In this document: piece by piece, positions 35,000 through 47,352 of the stretch
Numbering within the stretch: the first letter of the stretch is position 1
Layout: every line of letters starts with the position of its first letter
Origin: Ovis canadensis
Lineage: Eukaryota; Chordata; Mammalia; Artiodactyla; Bovidae
Reading direction: 5' to 3'
Length of the DNA: 64,000 nt
NCBI RefSeq assembly: GCF_042477335.2
Contig: NC_091246.1
Location: 211,915,501-211,979,500 of the forward strand
Translations under genes and position numbers: made by a program
Notes under the pieces: generated by a model
What the model was told of the DNA's origin: nothing
Databases searched by the model: none
The model's input: the letters and a program-made list of their open reading frames with translations, nothing else

Positions 35000-36570
35000 T
35001 AAGTCTCTTTTGCTCCATCTTCTGCTAGTCTGCCTTTTTGATTTTTTGCAATACATACTCTCTTTGCTTATCCATTCATTTAAATCTTTAAATCGGTATA
35101 TCAGTCATTACCTGAGTCCTCATTTACATGCAAACCATGTGTCTCTAAATTCTTAACAGATCTTTTATTACATTGTGTCTTAGGTTGTGTCATTTCGAGA
35201 ACACACTGTTAGATGGAGATCCATGTGTAGAAATTTATTGGAGAGTGTGCTCAAAATTAATTCTTGTGTGGAAATAGGAGGAAATAGGATTGTGTAGTGA
35301 AGGAAATACGACTGTGCAGAGAAACGAATTGCACAGAGATGCATTTTCAACAAAGGTCTGCTGTGAGTGGGGTGACCATTCAGAATTGGCTAGTTTTAAA
35401 GCAGAGTATCTGGACCTTCAAGCGCTACTCCCACCCCCTCTCCCCATCACAGGTCACTCAATGAATGTGGGCATGTGGGCTACACCACCGTGAGATATGA
35501 TTTCAGGCAGGGAGGCTCTACTCCACTGAAGAGAAGTTTTTGGACAGAAATTTAGCTGAGCGTCTCAGCTGTCAACAGTTCTAGCACCAAGAGAATAAGT
35601 GCTCAGAGTCCTACAGGGAGATCGGTGTGATGCATCACAGCCTACACTGTTACCATAAGAAGGTTCAATGCTCTTCCAACAAATTCCTCCGAACATAGTG
35701 TTTTTCATGAATGCAGTTTCGTTGTCTCTGGGTCTGTTGGCCATATTTACAACCTTCAGATGCAGTTACTTATTTGAGACTTCAGAGGGAAACATTCATC
35801 TCTATATTCTGGACTGCAGAAAAGTCACACACTTTGACTCTGTTCTTAGGATGGCCTTTCCCACCCAGAGTATCCTTACAAACCCCTGCAAACTAGTGTT
35901 CTTTTTTTTTTTTTTTTCTTCAAGAAAATTTACTGAAGTATCCATGGATTGCCATGTTACTCCCATTTATAAAGCAGTTCACTGCTAGTATGCCCTGGGT
36001 TCATTCTGGCAATCATATAATTTCAGATCCTTGGGTCCATGACTCAGTGTTCATTAACTTATTGTTTATAAACTTATTTCTTCTTTAATTTATTAATATT
36101 TGTGTTCTTTGCTACAGATAATTGTTTGGTTTGGATTAAAGACTGGCCTTATTCAGAATAATATAATGAAAAACAATTTGGACAGTAACAACCATTGTGG
36201 CAATGCCTGTATTTGGGTAGAGGTCAATGAAAAGCTGAGGCAGCTCCAAAAGTGCCTTGTCATTTTCAGGGACCACTGGGGCCTCAAGAATTGAATTGGG
36301 TTTATAAGCAGCCAATTCTCTTTATTCTCCAGCCTGCAGACTAGAAAGGAACCAGTTTCATTAGTTTTGCTAATCACCAATTACTTTACCCCTGGTATCC
36401 TGACCAACTTATAATTACTTTACCAGGTATAGCTCTTACTATCAGGTTATGTCATGGGCCATCATTTAGTCTATGGATGGTTGTCCTTGAATTAGGGGCC
36501 ACTCTTGGTGTAATTAGTAGCTATGCTAGTCCTTCAGAGAACTTATACGGGAGATACAATAAGGGAACTG
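35000..36570. other. Intergenic, possible old repeat, no gene
   Basis: 35190-35530 (GAAATTTATTGGAGAGTGTG onward) may be an old interspersed repeat. The + strand frame at 35668-35988 has a T-tract-encoded phenylalanine run and no known relative. A 16-17 nt T tract lies near 35911-35927. Confidence 0.4.
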
Positions 36571-38750
36571 AAAGATGGAGAAGCTCTATATAGTCAGCAA
36601 AAACAAGACCAAGAGCTGACTGTGGCTCATATCATGAACTGCTTATTGCCAAATTCAGACTTAAATTGAAGAAAGTGGGGAAAACCACTAGACCATTCAG
36701 GTATGACCTAAATCAAATCCCTTATGACTATATAGTGGAAGTGAGAATAGATTTAAGGGACTAGATCTGACAGACAGAGTGCCTGATGAACTATGGATGG
36801 AGGTTCATGACATTGTACAGGAGACAGGGATCAAGATTATCCAAAGAAAAAGAAATGCAAAAAGGCAAAATAGCTATCTGAGGAGGTCTTACAAATAGCT
36901 GAGAAAAGAAGAGAAGCCAAAAGCAAAGGAGAAAAGGAAAGTTATACCCATTTGAATGCAGAGTTCCAAAGAATAGCAAGAAGAGATAAGAAAGCCTTCC
37001 TCAGAGATCAACGCAAAGAAATAGAGGAAAACAATAGAATGGGAAAGACTAGAGATCTCTTCAAGAAAATTAGAGATACCAAGGAAATATTTCATGCAAA
37101 GACGGGCTAAATAAAGGACAGAAATGGTATAGACCTAACAGAAGCAGAAGATATTAAGAAGAGGTGGCAAGAATACACAGAATAACTGTACCAAAGAGAT
37201 CTTCAAGACCAAGATAATCACAATGGTGTGATCACTCACCTAGAGCCAGACATCCTGGAATGTGAAGTCAAGTGGGCCTTAGGAAGCATCACTACGAACA
37301 AAGCTAGTGGAAATGATGGAATTCCAGTTGAGCTATTTCAAATCCTTAAAGATGATGCTGTGAAAGTGCTGCTGCCAGCAAATTTGGAAAACACAGCAGC
37401 GGCCACAGGACTGGAAAAGGTCAGTTTTCATTCCAATCCCAAAGAAAGGCAATGTCAAAGAATGCTCAAACTACCACACAATTGCACTCATCTCACACAC
37501 TAGCAAAGTAATGGTCAAAATTCTCCAAGCCAGGCTTCAGCAATATGTGAACCATGAACTTCCAGATGTTCAAGCTGGTTTTAGAAAAGGCAGAGGAACC
37601 AGAAATCAAATTGCCAACATCTGCTGGATCATGGAAAAAGCAAGAGAGTTCCAGAAAAACATCTATTTCTCCTTTATTGAAAGCCAAAGCCTTTGACTGT
37701 GTGAATCACCACAAACTCTAGAAAATTCTGAAAGAGATGGGAATACCAGACCACCTGACCTGCCTCTCGAGAAACCTGTATGCAGGTTAGGAAGCAACAG
37801 TTAGAACTGGACATGGAACAACAGACTGGTTCCAAACAGGAAAAGGGGTACGTCAAGTCTATATATTGTCACCCTGCTTATTTAACTTCTATGCAGAGTA
37901 CATCATGAGAAACGCCAAGCACAAGCTGGAATCAAGATTGCCGGGAGAAATATCAATAACCTCAGATATGCAGATGACATCACCCTTATGGCAGAAAGTG
38001 AAGAGGAACTAAAAAGCCTCCTGATGAAAGTGAAAGAGGAGAGTGAAAAAGTTGGCTTAAAGCTCAACATTTCAGAAAACTGAGATCATGGAATCTGGTC
38101 CCATCACTTCATGGGAAATAGATGGGGAAACAGTAGAAACAGTTTCAGAGGAAACAGGCTAACTTTATTTTTGGGGGCTCCAAAATCACTGCAGATTGTG
38201 ATTGAAGCCATGAAATTGAAAGATGCTTACTCCATGGAAGGACAGTTATGACCAACCTAGACAGCATATTGAAAAGCAGAGACATTACTTTGTCAACAAA
38301 GGTCCGTCTAGTCAAAGCTTCAGTTTTTCAAGTAGCTGTGTATGGATGTAAGAGTTGGACTATAAAGAAAGCTGAGGACCAAAGAATTGATGCTTTTGGA
38401 CTGTGGTGCTGGAGAAGACTTTTGAGAGCCCCTTGGACTGCAAGGAGATCCAACCAGTCCATCTTAAAGGAGATCAGTCCTGGGTGTTCATTGGAAGGGC
38501 TGATGCTGAAGCTAAAACTCCAATACTTTGGCCACCTGATGCGAAGAGCTGACTCATTAGAAAAGACCAGATGCTAGGAAAGATTGAGGGCAGGAGGTGA
38601 AGGGGACGACAGAGGATGAGATGGTACCAACTCAATGGACATGGGTTTGGGTGAATTCCAGGAGTTGGTGATGGACAGGGAGGCCTGGCGTGCTGAGGTT
38701 TATGGGGTCACAAAGAATCGGACATGACTGAGCGAATGAACTGAACTGAA
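36571..38750 (+). pseudogene. BovB LINE ORF, 2.2-kb decayed copy
   Basis: Covers the end of the endonuclease, the whole reverse transcriptase and the C-terminal region, to the ACTGAACTGAA terminus. Recognisable segments are LEPDILECEVKWALGSITTN at 37240, QAGFRKGRGTRNQIANI at 37570, RYADD at about 37966 and GCKSWTIKKAE at 38347. Inactivating changes include stop codons in GGC-TAA-ATA at 37107, GAA-TAA-CTG at 37181, CTC-TAG near 37719 and GGT-TAG near 37787, a deletion near 37370, and a 13-base-scale insertion near 38140-38160. The RT motif is present but the frame is broken, so this is a dead, 5'-truncated element. Confidence 0.95.
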
Positions 38751-38870
38751 CAGCTAGAAAAAGCTCATTAAGTTTGGTAAAGATCATGATCAGCATATGC
38801 TACTCATCATTTATATCACCATTTTGGGGTATTAAGTGCCAAAATGTTATTATGCACTTGGCAAATTGAT

Positions 38871-39096
38871 GGAGCTTCCCAGGTGGTGGTAGTGGTAAAA
38901 ATCCCTCGTGCCAATGTAGGAAACAGAAGAGACGTGGTTCGATCCCTGGGTTGGGAAGATTCCTTGGACTAGGAAATGGTAACCCACTCCAGTAATCTTG
39001 CCTGGAGAATTTCATGGACAGAGGAGTCTGGTGGTTACAGAGGAGTCCATTGGGTCACAAGGAGTCGGACATGACTGACCAACTGACACTTAAGTT
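38871..39096 (+). repeat. Bov-tA SINE
   Basis: Bounded by a perfect 15-bp duplication ACTTGGCAAATTGAT at 38856-38870 and 39097-39111. Confidence 0.97.
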
Positions 39097-39111
39097 ACTT
39101 GGCAAATTGAT

Positions 39112-40755
39112 AGCTGTTTTCATTTGCTGTGAAATTTATTCCTTTTGTGTCTTGTGAGATACATTGAAGTCCACGTATAACTTATTTGTATTCTTTATTA
39201 TATTTATATCCCAGTTATATAAAAAGGAGTTTGAAGATGATTGCAAAAAGTTGTAACTAACATGTCCTTACAAGAGTAGTAACATGTCCTAACAAGAGTG
39301 CACATTCTTAAAGGAAAAAAAAAAAAATTAAATCAAGTTTTCCTGATAGTATTAAAATAAAAATCACTTATTATTGGTGTAAAAACATGGTAAAGTATTA
39401 ATGGATTTCTCCAATAATTTTATACAAAGGAATCACAAGTTTAAACCCAAATAGTCTTCAAAGCTTCCATCATGAATCCATGGATTAGTGTTTAAAAAAA
39501 GCATGTAAAATAAATGAAATATTATCAGATAGCATTGTATAGTCAGACATCTTCAGTATTAAATATTAACAGGATTTTGGGATTTGCTGCTTATAGTCCT
39601 GTGTAATCAAAACTAAACAAAACTATTAATTTGAGTCTGATGACTGAGCAAGAGTAGTAATTTTTTTATTTCTTAAATGATGGAAATTAATAGTTACTCA
39701 GCAATCAAGGGAAAGCCTATACATTTCACTGTTAAAATGTAGAAGCACTTTCTCTTGAAAAAAATCATGATTTTAACCTAGTTTAGGGAAAATGCTGTTT
39801 CATGAATATACCAAATTGAATCGAAATTATTGTTAGCATGTTTCTTAAATCTAAAATATTTGTGAGACTTAAAACCTCTATGAATTATTATAGAATCCTG
39901 CCAGGAAAGACCTTCTGGGCCAGTCATTATGTTTGTTCCCAAATATTTCCCCACCCTTCTTGCTAAAATGCTTCCAGCTTGTTCAGCAAGTGGGAGACAC
40001 TAGTGGGGGCATGAAAGACAGGACAAAGCGATCCTAGGGTATGGGTATTTCTCTCTCTTTCTCCCAAATCGGTCTCTATCTCTGTCTTTTGACCGTGTTT
40101 TCGCGATGCAACTCCTTATAGTTCCAGGTTGCCCAGGGAGGGTCCCTTTCTCAGAGCTCCCAGCTTCTTCCAGGTAGTCCCTGCTAAGGTTTTAGCTCCT
40201 GCCAGGCTACCCAACTTCTGGATTCTGCTAAGACTACTACCTCCTCTCTGCATCCAGCCTGTCCAAGAGAAAGAAGCTGCTTCCTGCTGTGGGGAAGCTC
40301 TTAAGTTGCCTTGCATTTCCTGTTTGGTTTTTCAGCCCTTCCATCAACAGTGCAATTAACTTGTATTTAATTCCCTCTGTTTGAGATAAGGTCTGTTTTT
40401 AGTTTGCCTGACTAGACTCTGAGTCATGTGGCACCCTCTGCTTCCTGTGCACGGAAGAGCAGTAGGGCGGAACATTAGTAATCATATAGTCCGTTACTGT
40501 GGATAAGCACATGTACAGGTGGGGATATTCCACCCTGTGTGCGTATATGATGTTTCACTTCAATATAGTTTTATGCAATTTACTCCAGCATGCTTCTTTT
40601 GGATTCTCTGCAACTTTTAGTTATGTACTACTGTAATTCTTTATACAGGAAGATGTCAGAATAATAACAATCAAATGCTATTTTATGAATATTACACCTT
40701 TGCTCAAGCACTAAGAAGATATTTCTTTGGTGAAACAGATCCAGACTCCCTAGTC
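39112..40755. other. Intergenic, no gene; possible LTR remnant at the end
   Basis: 39112-39900 is AT-rich and unrecognised. 39950-40440 includes TATTTAATTCCCTCTGTTTGAG and AGTTTGCCTGACTAGACTC, suggestive of an old LTR 3' end. The overlapping frames at 40116-40359 are not supported. Confidence 0.4.
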
Positions 40756-40767
40756 TATATCTCATAG

Positions 40768-40976
40768 AAAGTGAAAGTGAAGTCGCTCAGTTGTGTCCAG
40801 CTCTTCACAACCCCGTGGACTGTAGCCTACCAGGCTCCTCCCTCCATGGGATTCTCCAGGCAAGAGTACTGGAGTGGGTTGCCATTTCCTTTTCCAGGGG
40901 AATCTTCCCTGACCCAGGGATTGAACCCGGGTCTCCTGAATTCCAGGCAGACGCTTTAACCTTGAGCCACCAGGGA
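40768..40976 (-). repeat. Bov-tA SINE (antisense)
   Basis: Bounded by a perfect 12-bp duplication TATATCTCATAG at 40756-40767 and 40977-40988. Confidence 0.97.
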
Positions 40977-40988
40977 TATATCTCATAG

Positions 40989-41415
40989 TTCTCCCTCAAT
41001 TACTTTCCTCAATCATTTCCTTCTTCCATATCTTTATAACCTTATATTCTATATTGTGCTCCGATGAAGCTTATGTGTTCCAGTCAAACTATCTTGCCTT
41101 CCATTTTTAACACTCAATTTCCTGTTCTCCACCATTATGTCTTCATAGGGCAGCAGCACCTTTTCTTATCATATCTTTGACACTGATAATTCTTCATGTA
41201 CATAGTAAAATAGTAACATAATTAATAATGCATCATCATACACAGCATAACTTCTCTGTATCCTTTTCTTCAATATTGGCATTCTCCAGGGTTCTAGTCT
41301 AGTCCTCTTGTTTTTTTCCTTTTAAACTCCTTTTTTCCTTTTTGGGATAATCTCTGTTCTGATGTATTTACCTCCAAAACTATGGTCCCTAAATCTGAAT
41401 ATCTAGTCCCTAGAT
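40989..41415. other. Intergenic, nothing recognised
   Basis: No gene or known repeat identified. Confidence 0.45.
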
Positions 41416-41549
41416 GGCTTCCCTGGTGGCTCAGATGGTAAAGAATCCACCTACAATGCAAGAGACCTGTGTTCAATCCCTGGGTTGGGAAGATCCCCTG
41501 GAGGAGGGCATGGCAACCCACTCCAGTATTCTTGCCTGGAGAATCCCCA
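41416..41549 (+). repeat. Bov-tA SINE, 5' part, fused to BovB
   Basis: Good tRNA head and body up to GCCTGGAGAATCCC, then an abrupt switch to antisense BovB. The SINE 3' tail is missing. Confidence 0.93.
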
Positions 41550-42039
41550 TGATCTTCTTGCTGTCCAAGGGACTATCAAGAGTCTTCTTCAACACCACAG
41601 TTCAAAAGCATCAGTTCTTCAGGGCTCAGTTTTCTTTATGGTCCAACTCTCGCATCCATACATGGCTACTGGGAAAACCGAAACTTTGTCCAGATGGGCC
41701 TCTGTCAGCAGAGTGACGTCTCTGCTTGTTAATACGCTCTCTAGGTTGCCATAGCTTTCCTTCCAAGGAGCAAGTGTCTTTTCACGGCTGCAGTCACCAT
41801 CTGCAGTGATTTGGGAGCCCCCAAAAATAAAGCCAGCCACTGTTTCCATCTATTTGCCATGAAGTGATGGGACCGGATGCCATGATCTTCGTTTTCTGAA
41901 TGTTGAGCTTTAAGCCAACTTTTTCACTCTCTTCTTTCACTTTCATCAAGAGTCTCTTCAGTTTCTCGTTGCTTTCTGCCATAAGGGTGGTGTCATCTGC
42001 ATATCTGACGTTATTGATATTTCTCCTGGCAATCTTGAT
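41550..42039 (-). repeat. BovB internal segment (antisense), fused to SINE
   Basis: Starts inside the BovB C-terminal coding part (ATCTTCTTGCTGTCCAAGGG), lacks the BovB 3' terminus and runs back through a decayed YADD region to CTCCTGGCAATCTTGAT. A piece with neither natural end is unusual for a retrotransposed copy. Confidence 0.93.
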
Positions 42040-42095
42040 GCTCTAAGTAGCATCTCTTCCTAGGGGTCAGCATTCATGGACCTTAACATACTTCA

Positions 42096-42300
42096 GGGCT
42101 GCCCCTGGTGCCTTAGTGGTAAGGAATCGCCTGCATTGCAGGAGACGTGTTCATTTCCTGGGTGGGGAAGGTCCGCTGGAGAAGAGAATGGCAACCCACT
42201 CCAGTATTCTTGCCTGGGAAATCCCATGCACAGAGGAGCCTGGTGGGCTGCAGTCCATGGGGCTGCACAGTTGGATACAACTTAGTGACTAAACAACGAT
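42096..42300 (+). repeat. Bov-tA SINE
   Basis: GGGCTGCCCCTGGTGCCTTAG head to GACTAAACAACGATAC end; only weak flanking similarity (ATACTTC / ATACACTTC). Confidence 0.93.
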
Positions 42301-42959
42301 ACACTTCCGAGAAGGAGATCACATAATGAGGGAAACATCTAACCAGCGATCAACTCTAAATGAAACAGAACTGGAACAATTTTCTGGCTTTGTGTTGGTT
42401 TGTTTATTTTGTTTTTATAAAGAGGCACTCATTTCATGATTCAGGTCTTCTCCAAGAAAACATAAATCAAAGTAGGATATTAATATTCATAGAGTTGAAT
42501 TCACTATAAGGAGGGGTGGTCTAGGGAAAACACTGTGGAAACTTACAAGTCTAGCTTACAGAAGAGGCATAAATAAGAACCTCTCAAAAGCTGATAGCCC
42601 ACAATACTCTCTTTAGGGTGTAAAATATTTATATTATAAGGAGACCTATAGAAACAGTCAACAGATGAATGCCATAAGGCATTTAGAGATAAACATCTCT
42701 TAAGAAAAACTTATTCTTGCCAAGTTAAAGAAAATAAACCAAACCCTTTGATTTTAAACATTGAAGGAAAGAACGAAAAATCATACCCATTTTTCTCTTA
42801 TGCTATCACTCTGGTACCTGCTTTAATAAGGAAGCTAAGAACATAATCTATTATATTAATTGCTCCAAGGATCTTCACAAAAAGCTTATCTCCCATTCAA
42901 TTAGTTTCTTGCAATAAATATTGCTTGTTATACATAATTTCTTGAAAGATAAAGATATT
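42301..42959. other. Intergenic, nothing recognised
   Basis: AT-rich; no gene or known repeat identified. Confidence 0.45.
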
Positions 42960-43218
42960 TTATTATTTATTTTTTTAAATTTAAATTTATTTATTTTAAT
43001 TGGAAGCTAATTACTTTACAATATTGTATTGGTTTTGCCATACATCAACATGAATCCGCCATGGGTGTACACGTGTCCCCAATCCTGAATTCCCCACCCA
43101 CTTCCCTCCCCATACCATCCCTCTGGGTCATCCCAGTGCACCAGTCCCAAGCATCTTGTATCTTGCATCGAACCTAGACTGGCGATTCATTTCTCATATG
43201 ATATTATACATGTTAACA
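42960..43218 (-). repeat. Ruminant L1 3' end (antisense)
   Basis: TTAATTGGAAGCTAATTACTTTAC, TTGGTTTTGCCATACATCAAC and CAGTCCCAAGCATCTTGTATC belong to the ruminant L1 3' end (first phrase continues over 20 bases). Well preserved, hence fairly young. Confidence 0.88.
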
Positions 43219-44279
43219 GTGTAAAACATCAGAATGGATGACTGGTCAGCTATATATTAAAAATTATCATTCTCTCTTCAATATATACCCAATGGTACCT
43301 GACATTTTAGTTATACTTTCCATAACACAGAGCAGTTTAATAATATCAATCAGTATTATTGTTCTCTGCATAACACGTTTTCACAGGCTACTCCAAGCCT
43401 TGCTAAGCTGTTGGATAACAAATGGGAAAATATCATACCACAGGCAATATCTACCTATCCAACAGGCAAAACAAGAAAATGGAGCCCAGACCTAGAATCC
43501 TCTAGTGTTACTCAATCAAGGCAAATTATCTATTGTCTTCTGCCCAGAAGGTCCCACGGGGCATGAAATACTGATTTAGGAATTTGCTGGGCCTGAGTTT
43601 CTGTGTGTTGCAACTATGGTCTCTTCTATCACTTCTTAATATATGATAAATCGCTTCTATGTATGGTATGACAAAGTTGAATAACAAATTAAATATGGCT
43701 ATCCTATAAACTTGAAATGTAAACACTAAAATTTTTTTACAATACTAGTTTGGATCATTAACATTTGCTCCATAGTGTGCAGGATTGTACAGTGCCATGT
43801 TCATATCTGTGCTCACCTCCACTGCACCTTCATTTCACACCTCACAACTTCTGCTGCACTCACAAGACCTGATTCCAGTCTTTCTAAAAGTAGGATTTGG
43901 AGAACTTGGATGTTCTTTGTGATTCATCTGGAGTTTCTCAAATCCCTGAGGACAGTGGATCTGGGCTCTAGATATTGAGGAAGGGCTAAAGCTGAAACTT
44001 TGTGATGGGAAGAAGAGCAGGAGCTATTCACTGAGCAGAAGAGGAGGAATCTGGAGTAAGTGTGAAGAAGAATTAAAGAAAAAAACACCATGAAGCATAA
44101 AGAATGGTAACATGCAAGACTATTTCATCAGTTAAAAACCTTTGCTTTGTACTATCCTAAGTGTCCATATAATATGCAACATTAAAAGTGTCACACATGA
44201 ATGTCCTGCATTAGTATTTATTTGTTCACTCTGCTCATCTGGAATTTCCCATATAAGATCAGCACAGTGGTGGCTATGA
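43219..44279. other. Intergenic, nothing recognised
   Basis: No gene or known repeat identified. Confidence 0.45.
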
Positions 44280-44518
44280 AGACTCTGGTTCAGATACCCT
44301 AGGTTCTAAGCTGGTCTCCAATACTTTCTAAGAATGTGACCTTCACCTTCCTTGGCCTCAGTTTCCTCATATCTAAAAAGAAGATGAAACATTCTCTCCC
44401 TTCTCAGGTTATTGCAAAAAGAAATAAAATACAGATATATAACATATGATATATGCATATACATGTATGCATATATCTGTACATATATAATATCTATCAT
44501 CCATCTACACCTAGAACA
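44280..44518 (+). repeat. MIR SINE containing an AT/GC-alternating microsatellite
   Basis: GTGACCTTCACCTTCCTTGG, CCTCAGTTTCCTCATATC and the terminal ACCTAGAACAGTG are MIR. In between, 44437-44500 is an alternating purine-pyrimidine stretch with an inverted repeat (GATATATGCA / TGCATATATC). Confidence 0.65.
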
Positions 44519-45617
44519 GTGACTGTGTGGACCAAAATAAACTGTGGAAAATTCTGAAAGAGATGGGAATACCAGACCACCTCATCTGCCTCTTGAGAAA
44601 TCTGTATGCAGGTCAGGAAGCAACAGTTAGAACTAGACATGGAAAAACAGACTGGTTCCAAATAGGACAAGGAGTGCGACAAGGCTGTATATTGTCACCC
44701 TGCTTATTTAACTTCTATGCAGAGTACATCATGAGAAACGCTGGACTGGAAGAAACACAAACTGAAATCAAGATTGCTGGGAGAAATATCAATAACCTCA
44801 GATATGCAGATGACTCACCCTTATGGCAGAAAGCGAAGAGGTGCTAAAGAGCCTCTTGATGAAAGTGAAAGAGGGTGAAAAAGTTGGCTTAAAGCTCAAC
44901 ATTCAGAAAACGAAGATCATGGCATCCGGTCCCATCACTTCATGGGAAATAGATGGGGAAACAATGGAAACAGTGTCAGACTTTATTTCTGGGGGCTCCA
45001 AAATCACTGCAGATGGTGATTGCAGCCATGAAATTAAAAGACGCTTGCTCCTTGGAAGAAAAGTTATGAACAACCTAGATAGTATATTCAAAAGCAGAGA
45101 CATTACTTTGTCGACTAAGGTCTGTCTAGTCAAGGCTATGGTTTTTCCTGTGGTCATGTATGGATGTGAGAGTTGGACTGTGAAGAAGGCTGAGCACTGA
45201 AGAATTGATGCTTTTGAACTGTGGTGTTGGAGAAGACTCTTGAGAGTCCCTTGGACTGCAAGGAGATCCAACCATTGGATGGATCCAACCATCCAATCCA
45301 TCCAACCAGATCTCCATTCTGAAGGAGATCAGCCCTGGGATTTCTTTGGAAGGAATGATGCTAAAGCTGAAACTCCAGTACTTTGGCCACCTCATGCAAA
45401 GAGTTGACTCATTGGAAAAGACTCTGATGCTGGGAGGGATTGGGGGCAGGAGGAGAAGGGGACGACCAAGGATAAGATGGCTGGATGGCATCACTGACTC
45501 GATGGACGTGAGTCTGAGTGAACTCCAGGAGATGGTGATGAATAGGGAGGCCTGGCGTGCTGCGATTCATGGGGTCGCAAAGAGTTGGACATGACTGAGC
45601 GACTGAACTGAACTGAA
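44519..45617 (+). pseudogene. BovB LINE, 1.1-kb decayed copy
   Basis: From the thumb side of the reverse transcriptase (CVDQNKLWKILKEMGIPDHL) to the 3' terminus. Frames at 44527-44847 and 44823-45200 are continuous in meaning but offset: the YADD box at 44806 runs into SPLW because bases are lost in the following TTL codons. A TGA replaces a codon after KKAEH at 45198. An extra ~37 bases at 45274-45310 interrupt the ARRSNQ segment. Dead, but one of the younger-looking copies. Confidence 0.95.
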
Positions 45618-45799
45618 TGTTCAGTAAAATTATCACATTCATTGTTGTTTTGTAATTTTTATTTAACTTCACATCTATAGATCTTGTTGCCTCTACTATG
45701 AATGAGAACTTTGAGGGTGGGAAACAATCTTATGTTTTGTTACGGCTAAATTTTTATTTTTGTCTCATCTATTGTGGTTCACCATTCTCCTGTTCTTAT

Positions 45800-46200
45800 T
45801 CCATATGATTTAGCTGCAGGTGAATCAGGCCTGGTCAATCAATGCTGCATTCATCTTGCCAGAAGGAATGTACGTGACTTAAGCTTGGATATGTAAGTCC
45901 TCACCAGCAAAAGGCTCAGTGATGTCTGGGATGGCTGCCTATCAGACTGTATAAACTTGAAACTCTGGGACTGGCCATCTTCGCCTCCGGAGGGACAGAC
46001 TGTCTGAGAATGGCAACAATACAGAAGAACACAGGGCCAGCAGATGGAGAGAGATGACCATGAGGACACTGAGTTTCTGAATTCAGTCTTGCCTCAAAGG
46101 AATGCTCTTTGGCTTTTCTAACTTTATAAGGAGATAGATGCTCTCTTTAGTTTATTTAAATTAGTTTATATTGGATTTGCAACCAAATTAATACTAATAT
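45800..46200 (+). repeat. Ancient interspersed repeat, family not assigned
   Basis: GGCCTGGTCAATCAATGC, GACAGACTGTCTGAGAATGG and CAGCAGATGGAGAGAGATGACC recall an old mammalian LTR-type repeat that ends near a TAATACTAATATA motif. Confidence 0.45.
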
Positions 46201-46227
46201 ACATCTTCTTGTGTGTATGTGTATAAT

Positions 46228-46625
46228 TCTTTTTTAACTTTTTACTTTGTATTGAGGTATAGTCAATTAATCGGAGAAGACAATGCCAACCCACTCCAGT
46301 ACTCTTGCCTGGAAAATCCCATGGGCAGAGTAGTCTGGTAGGCTGCCATCTATGGTGTCGCTAAGAGTCAGAAACAACTGAGCGACTTCACTTTCACTTT
46401 TCACTTTCATGCTTTGGAGAAGGAAATGGCAACCCACTCCAGTGTTCTTGCCTGGAGAATCCCAGGGACGGGGGAGCCTGGTGGGCTGCCGTCTGTGGGG
46501 TCACACAGAGTCGGACATGACTGAAGTGACTTAGCAGCAGCAGCAGCAGCATAGTCAATTAATAATGTTGTGATAGTTTCAGGTGAACAATGAAGGGACT
46601 CAGCCATATATAAACATCTTCTTAA
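46228..46625 (-). repeat. L1 3' end (antisense), split by a Bov-A2
   Basis: TTGTATTGAGGTATAGTCAATTAA continues after the SINE as TAATGTTGTGATAGTTTCAGG, which together give the antisense L1 3' end. Confidence 0.8.
46272..46550 (+). repeat. Bov-A2 dimeric SINE
   Basis: Complete dimer with CAG tail at 46532-46550. Perfect 13-bp duplication ATAGTCAATTAAT at 46259-46271 and 46551-46563. Confidence 0.98.
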
Positions 46626-46737
46626 AATCAACTTCTTAGTCCTCATTATCCTCTTTGATCATGACATTCAAATATATGCCACTGAGCGTATATAAGGCCC
46701 TGTATATAGGGCCCTGTACACAGAAGACCATGCATGC

Positions 46738-46764
46738 ACGTGCACATGCACACACACACACACA
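46738..46764. repeat. (CA)n microsatellite
   Basis: Irregular GCA/TGCA start followed by a pure CA run. Confidence 0.85.
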
Positions 46765-46794
46765 AATATTGCATGTATGAATGAATTAAAAAAT

Positions 46795-47352
46795 TTGAAA
46801 CTGCAACCATGAAATTAAAAGACATTTGCTTTTTGGAAGAAAATCTATGATTATCCTAGATAGTGCATTAAAAAGCAGAGACATCACTTTGCCCACAAAG
46901 ATCTGTACAGACTACTGCTTCTCCAGTAGTCATGTATGGATGTGAGAGCCGGACCATAAAGAAGGCTGAGCAGTGAAGAATTGATGCTTTCGAATTGTGC
47001 TGGGGAAGACTCTTGAGAGTCCCTTGGACAGCAAGGAGATCAAACGAGTCAACCCTAAAGGAAATAAAACCTGAATATTCATTGGAAGGACTGATGCTGA
47101 AGATGAACCTCCAATACTTTGGTCACCCCTTGCCAAGAGCCAATTCATTGGAAATGACCCTGATGCTGGGAAAGGTTGAGGGCAGGAGGAGAAGGGGATG
47201 ACAGAGGATGAGATAGTTGGATGACATCATTGACTCAATGGACATGCATTTGAGTAAACGCGGAGAGATAGCGAAAAACAAGGAAGCCTGGCATGCTGCA
47301 GTCCATGGAATCACAGAGTCAGTCAAGACTTGACGACTGAACAGTAACAAAA
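46795..47352 (+). repeat. BovB LINE 3' end (older copy)
   Basis: About 560 bp from CCATGAAATTAAAAGAC to GACGACTGAACAGTAAC. Diverged, with stops, and close upstream of the PARD3B CpG island. Confidence 0.93.

Noticed and set aside
35668..35988. Possible exon in a 106-codon frame with a phenylalanine run
   Set aside because: The run is encoded by a T tract and the rest has no similarity I recognise; two frames compete in the same place.
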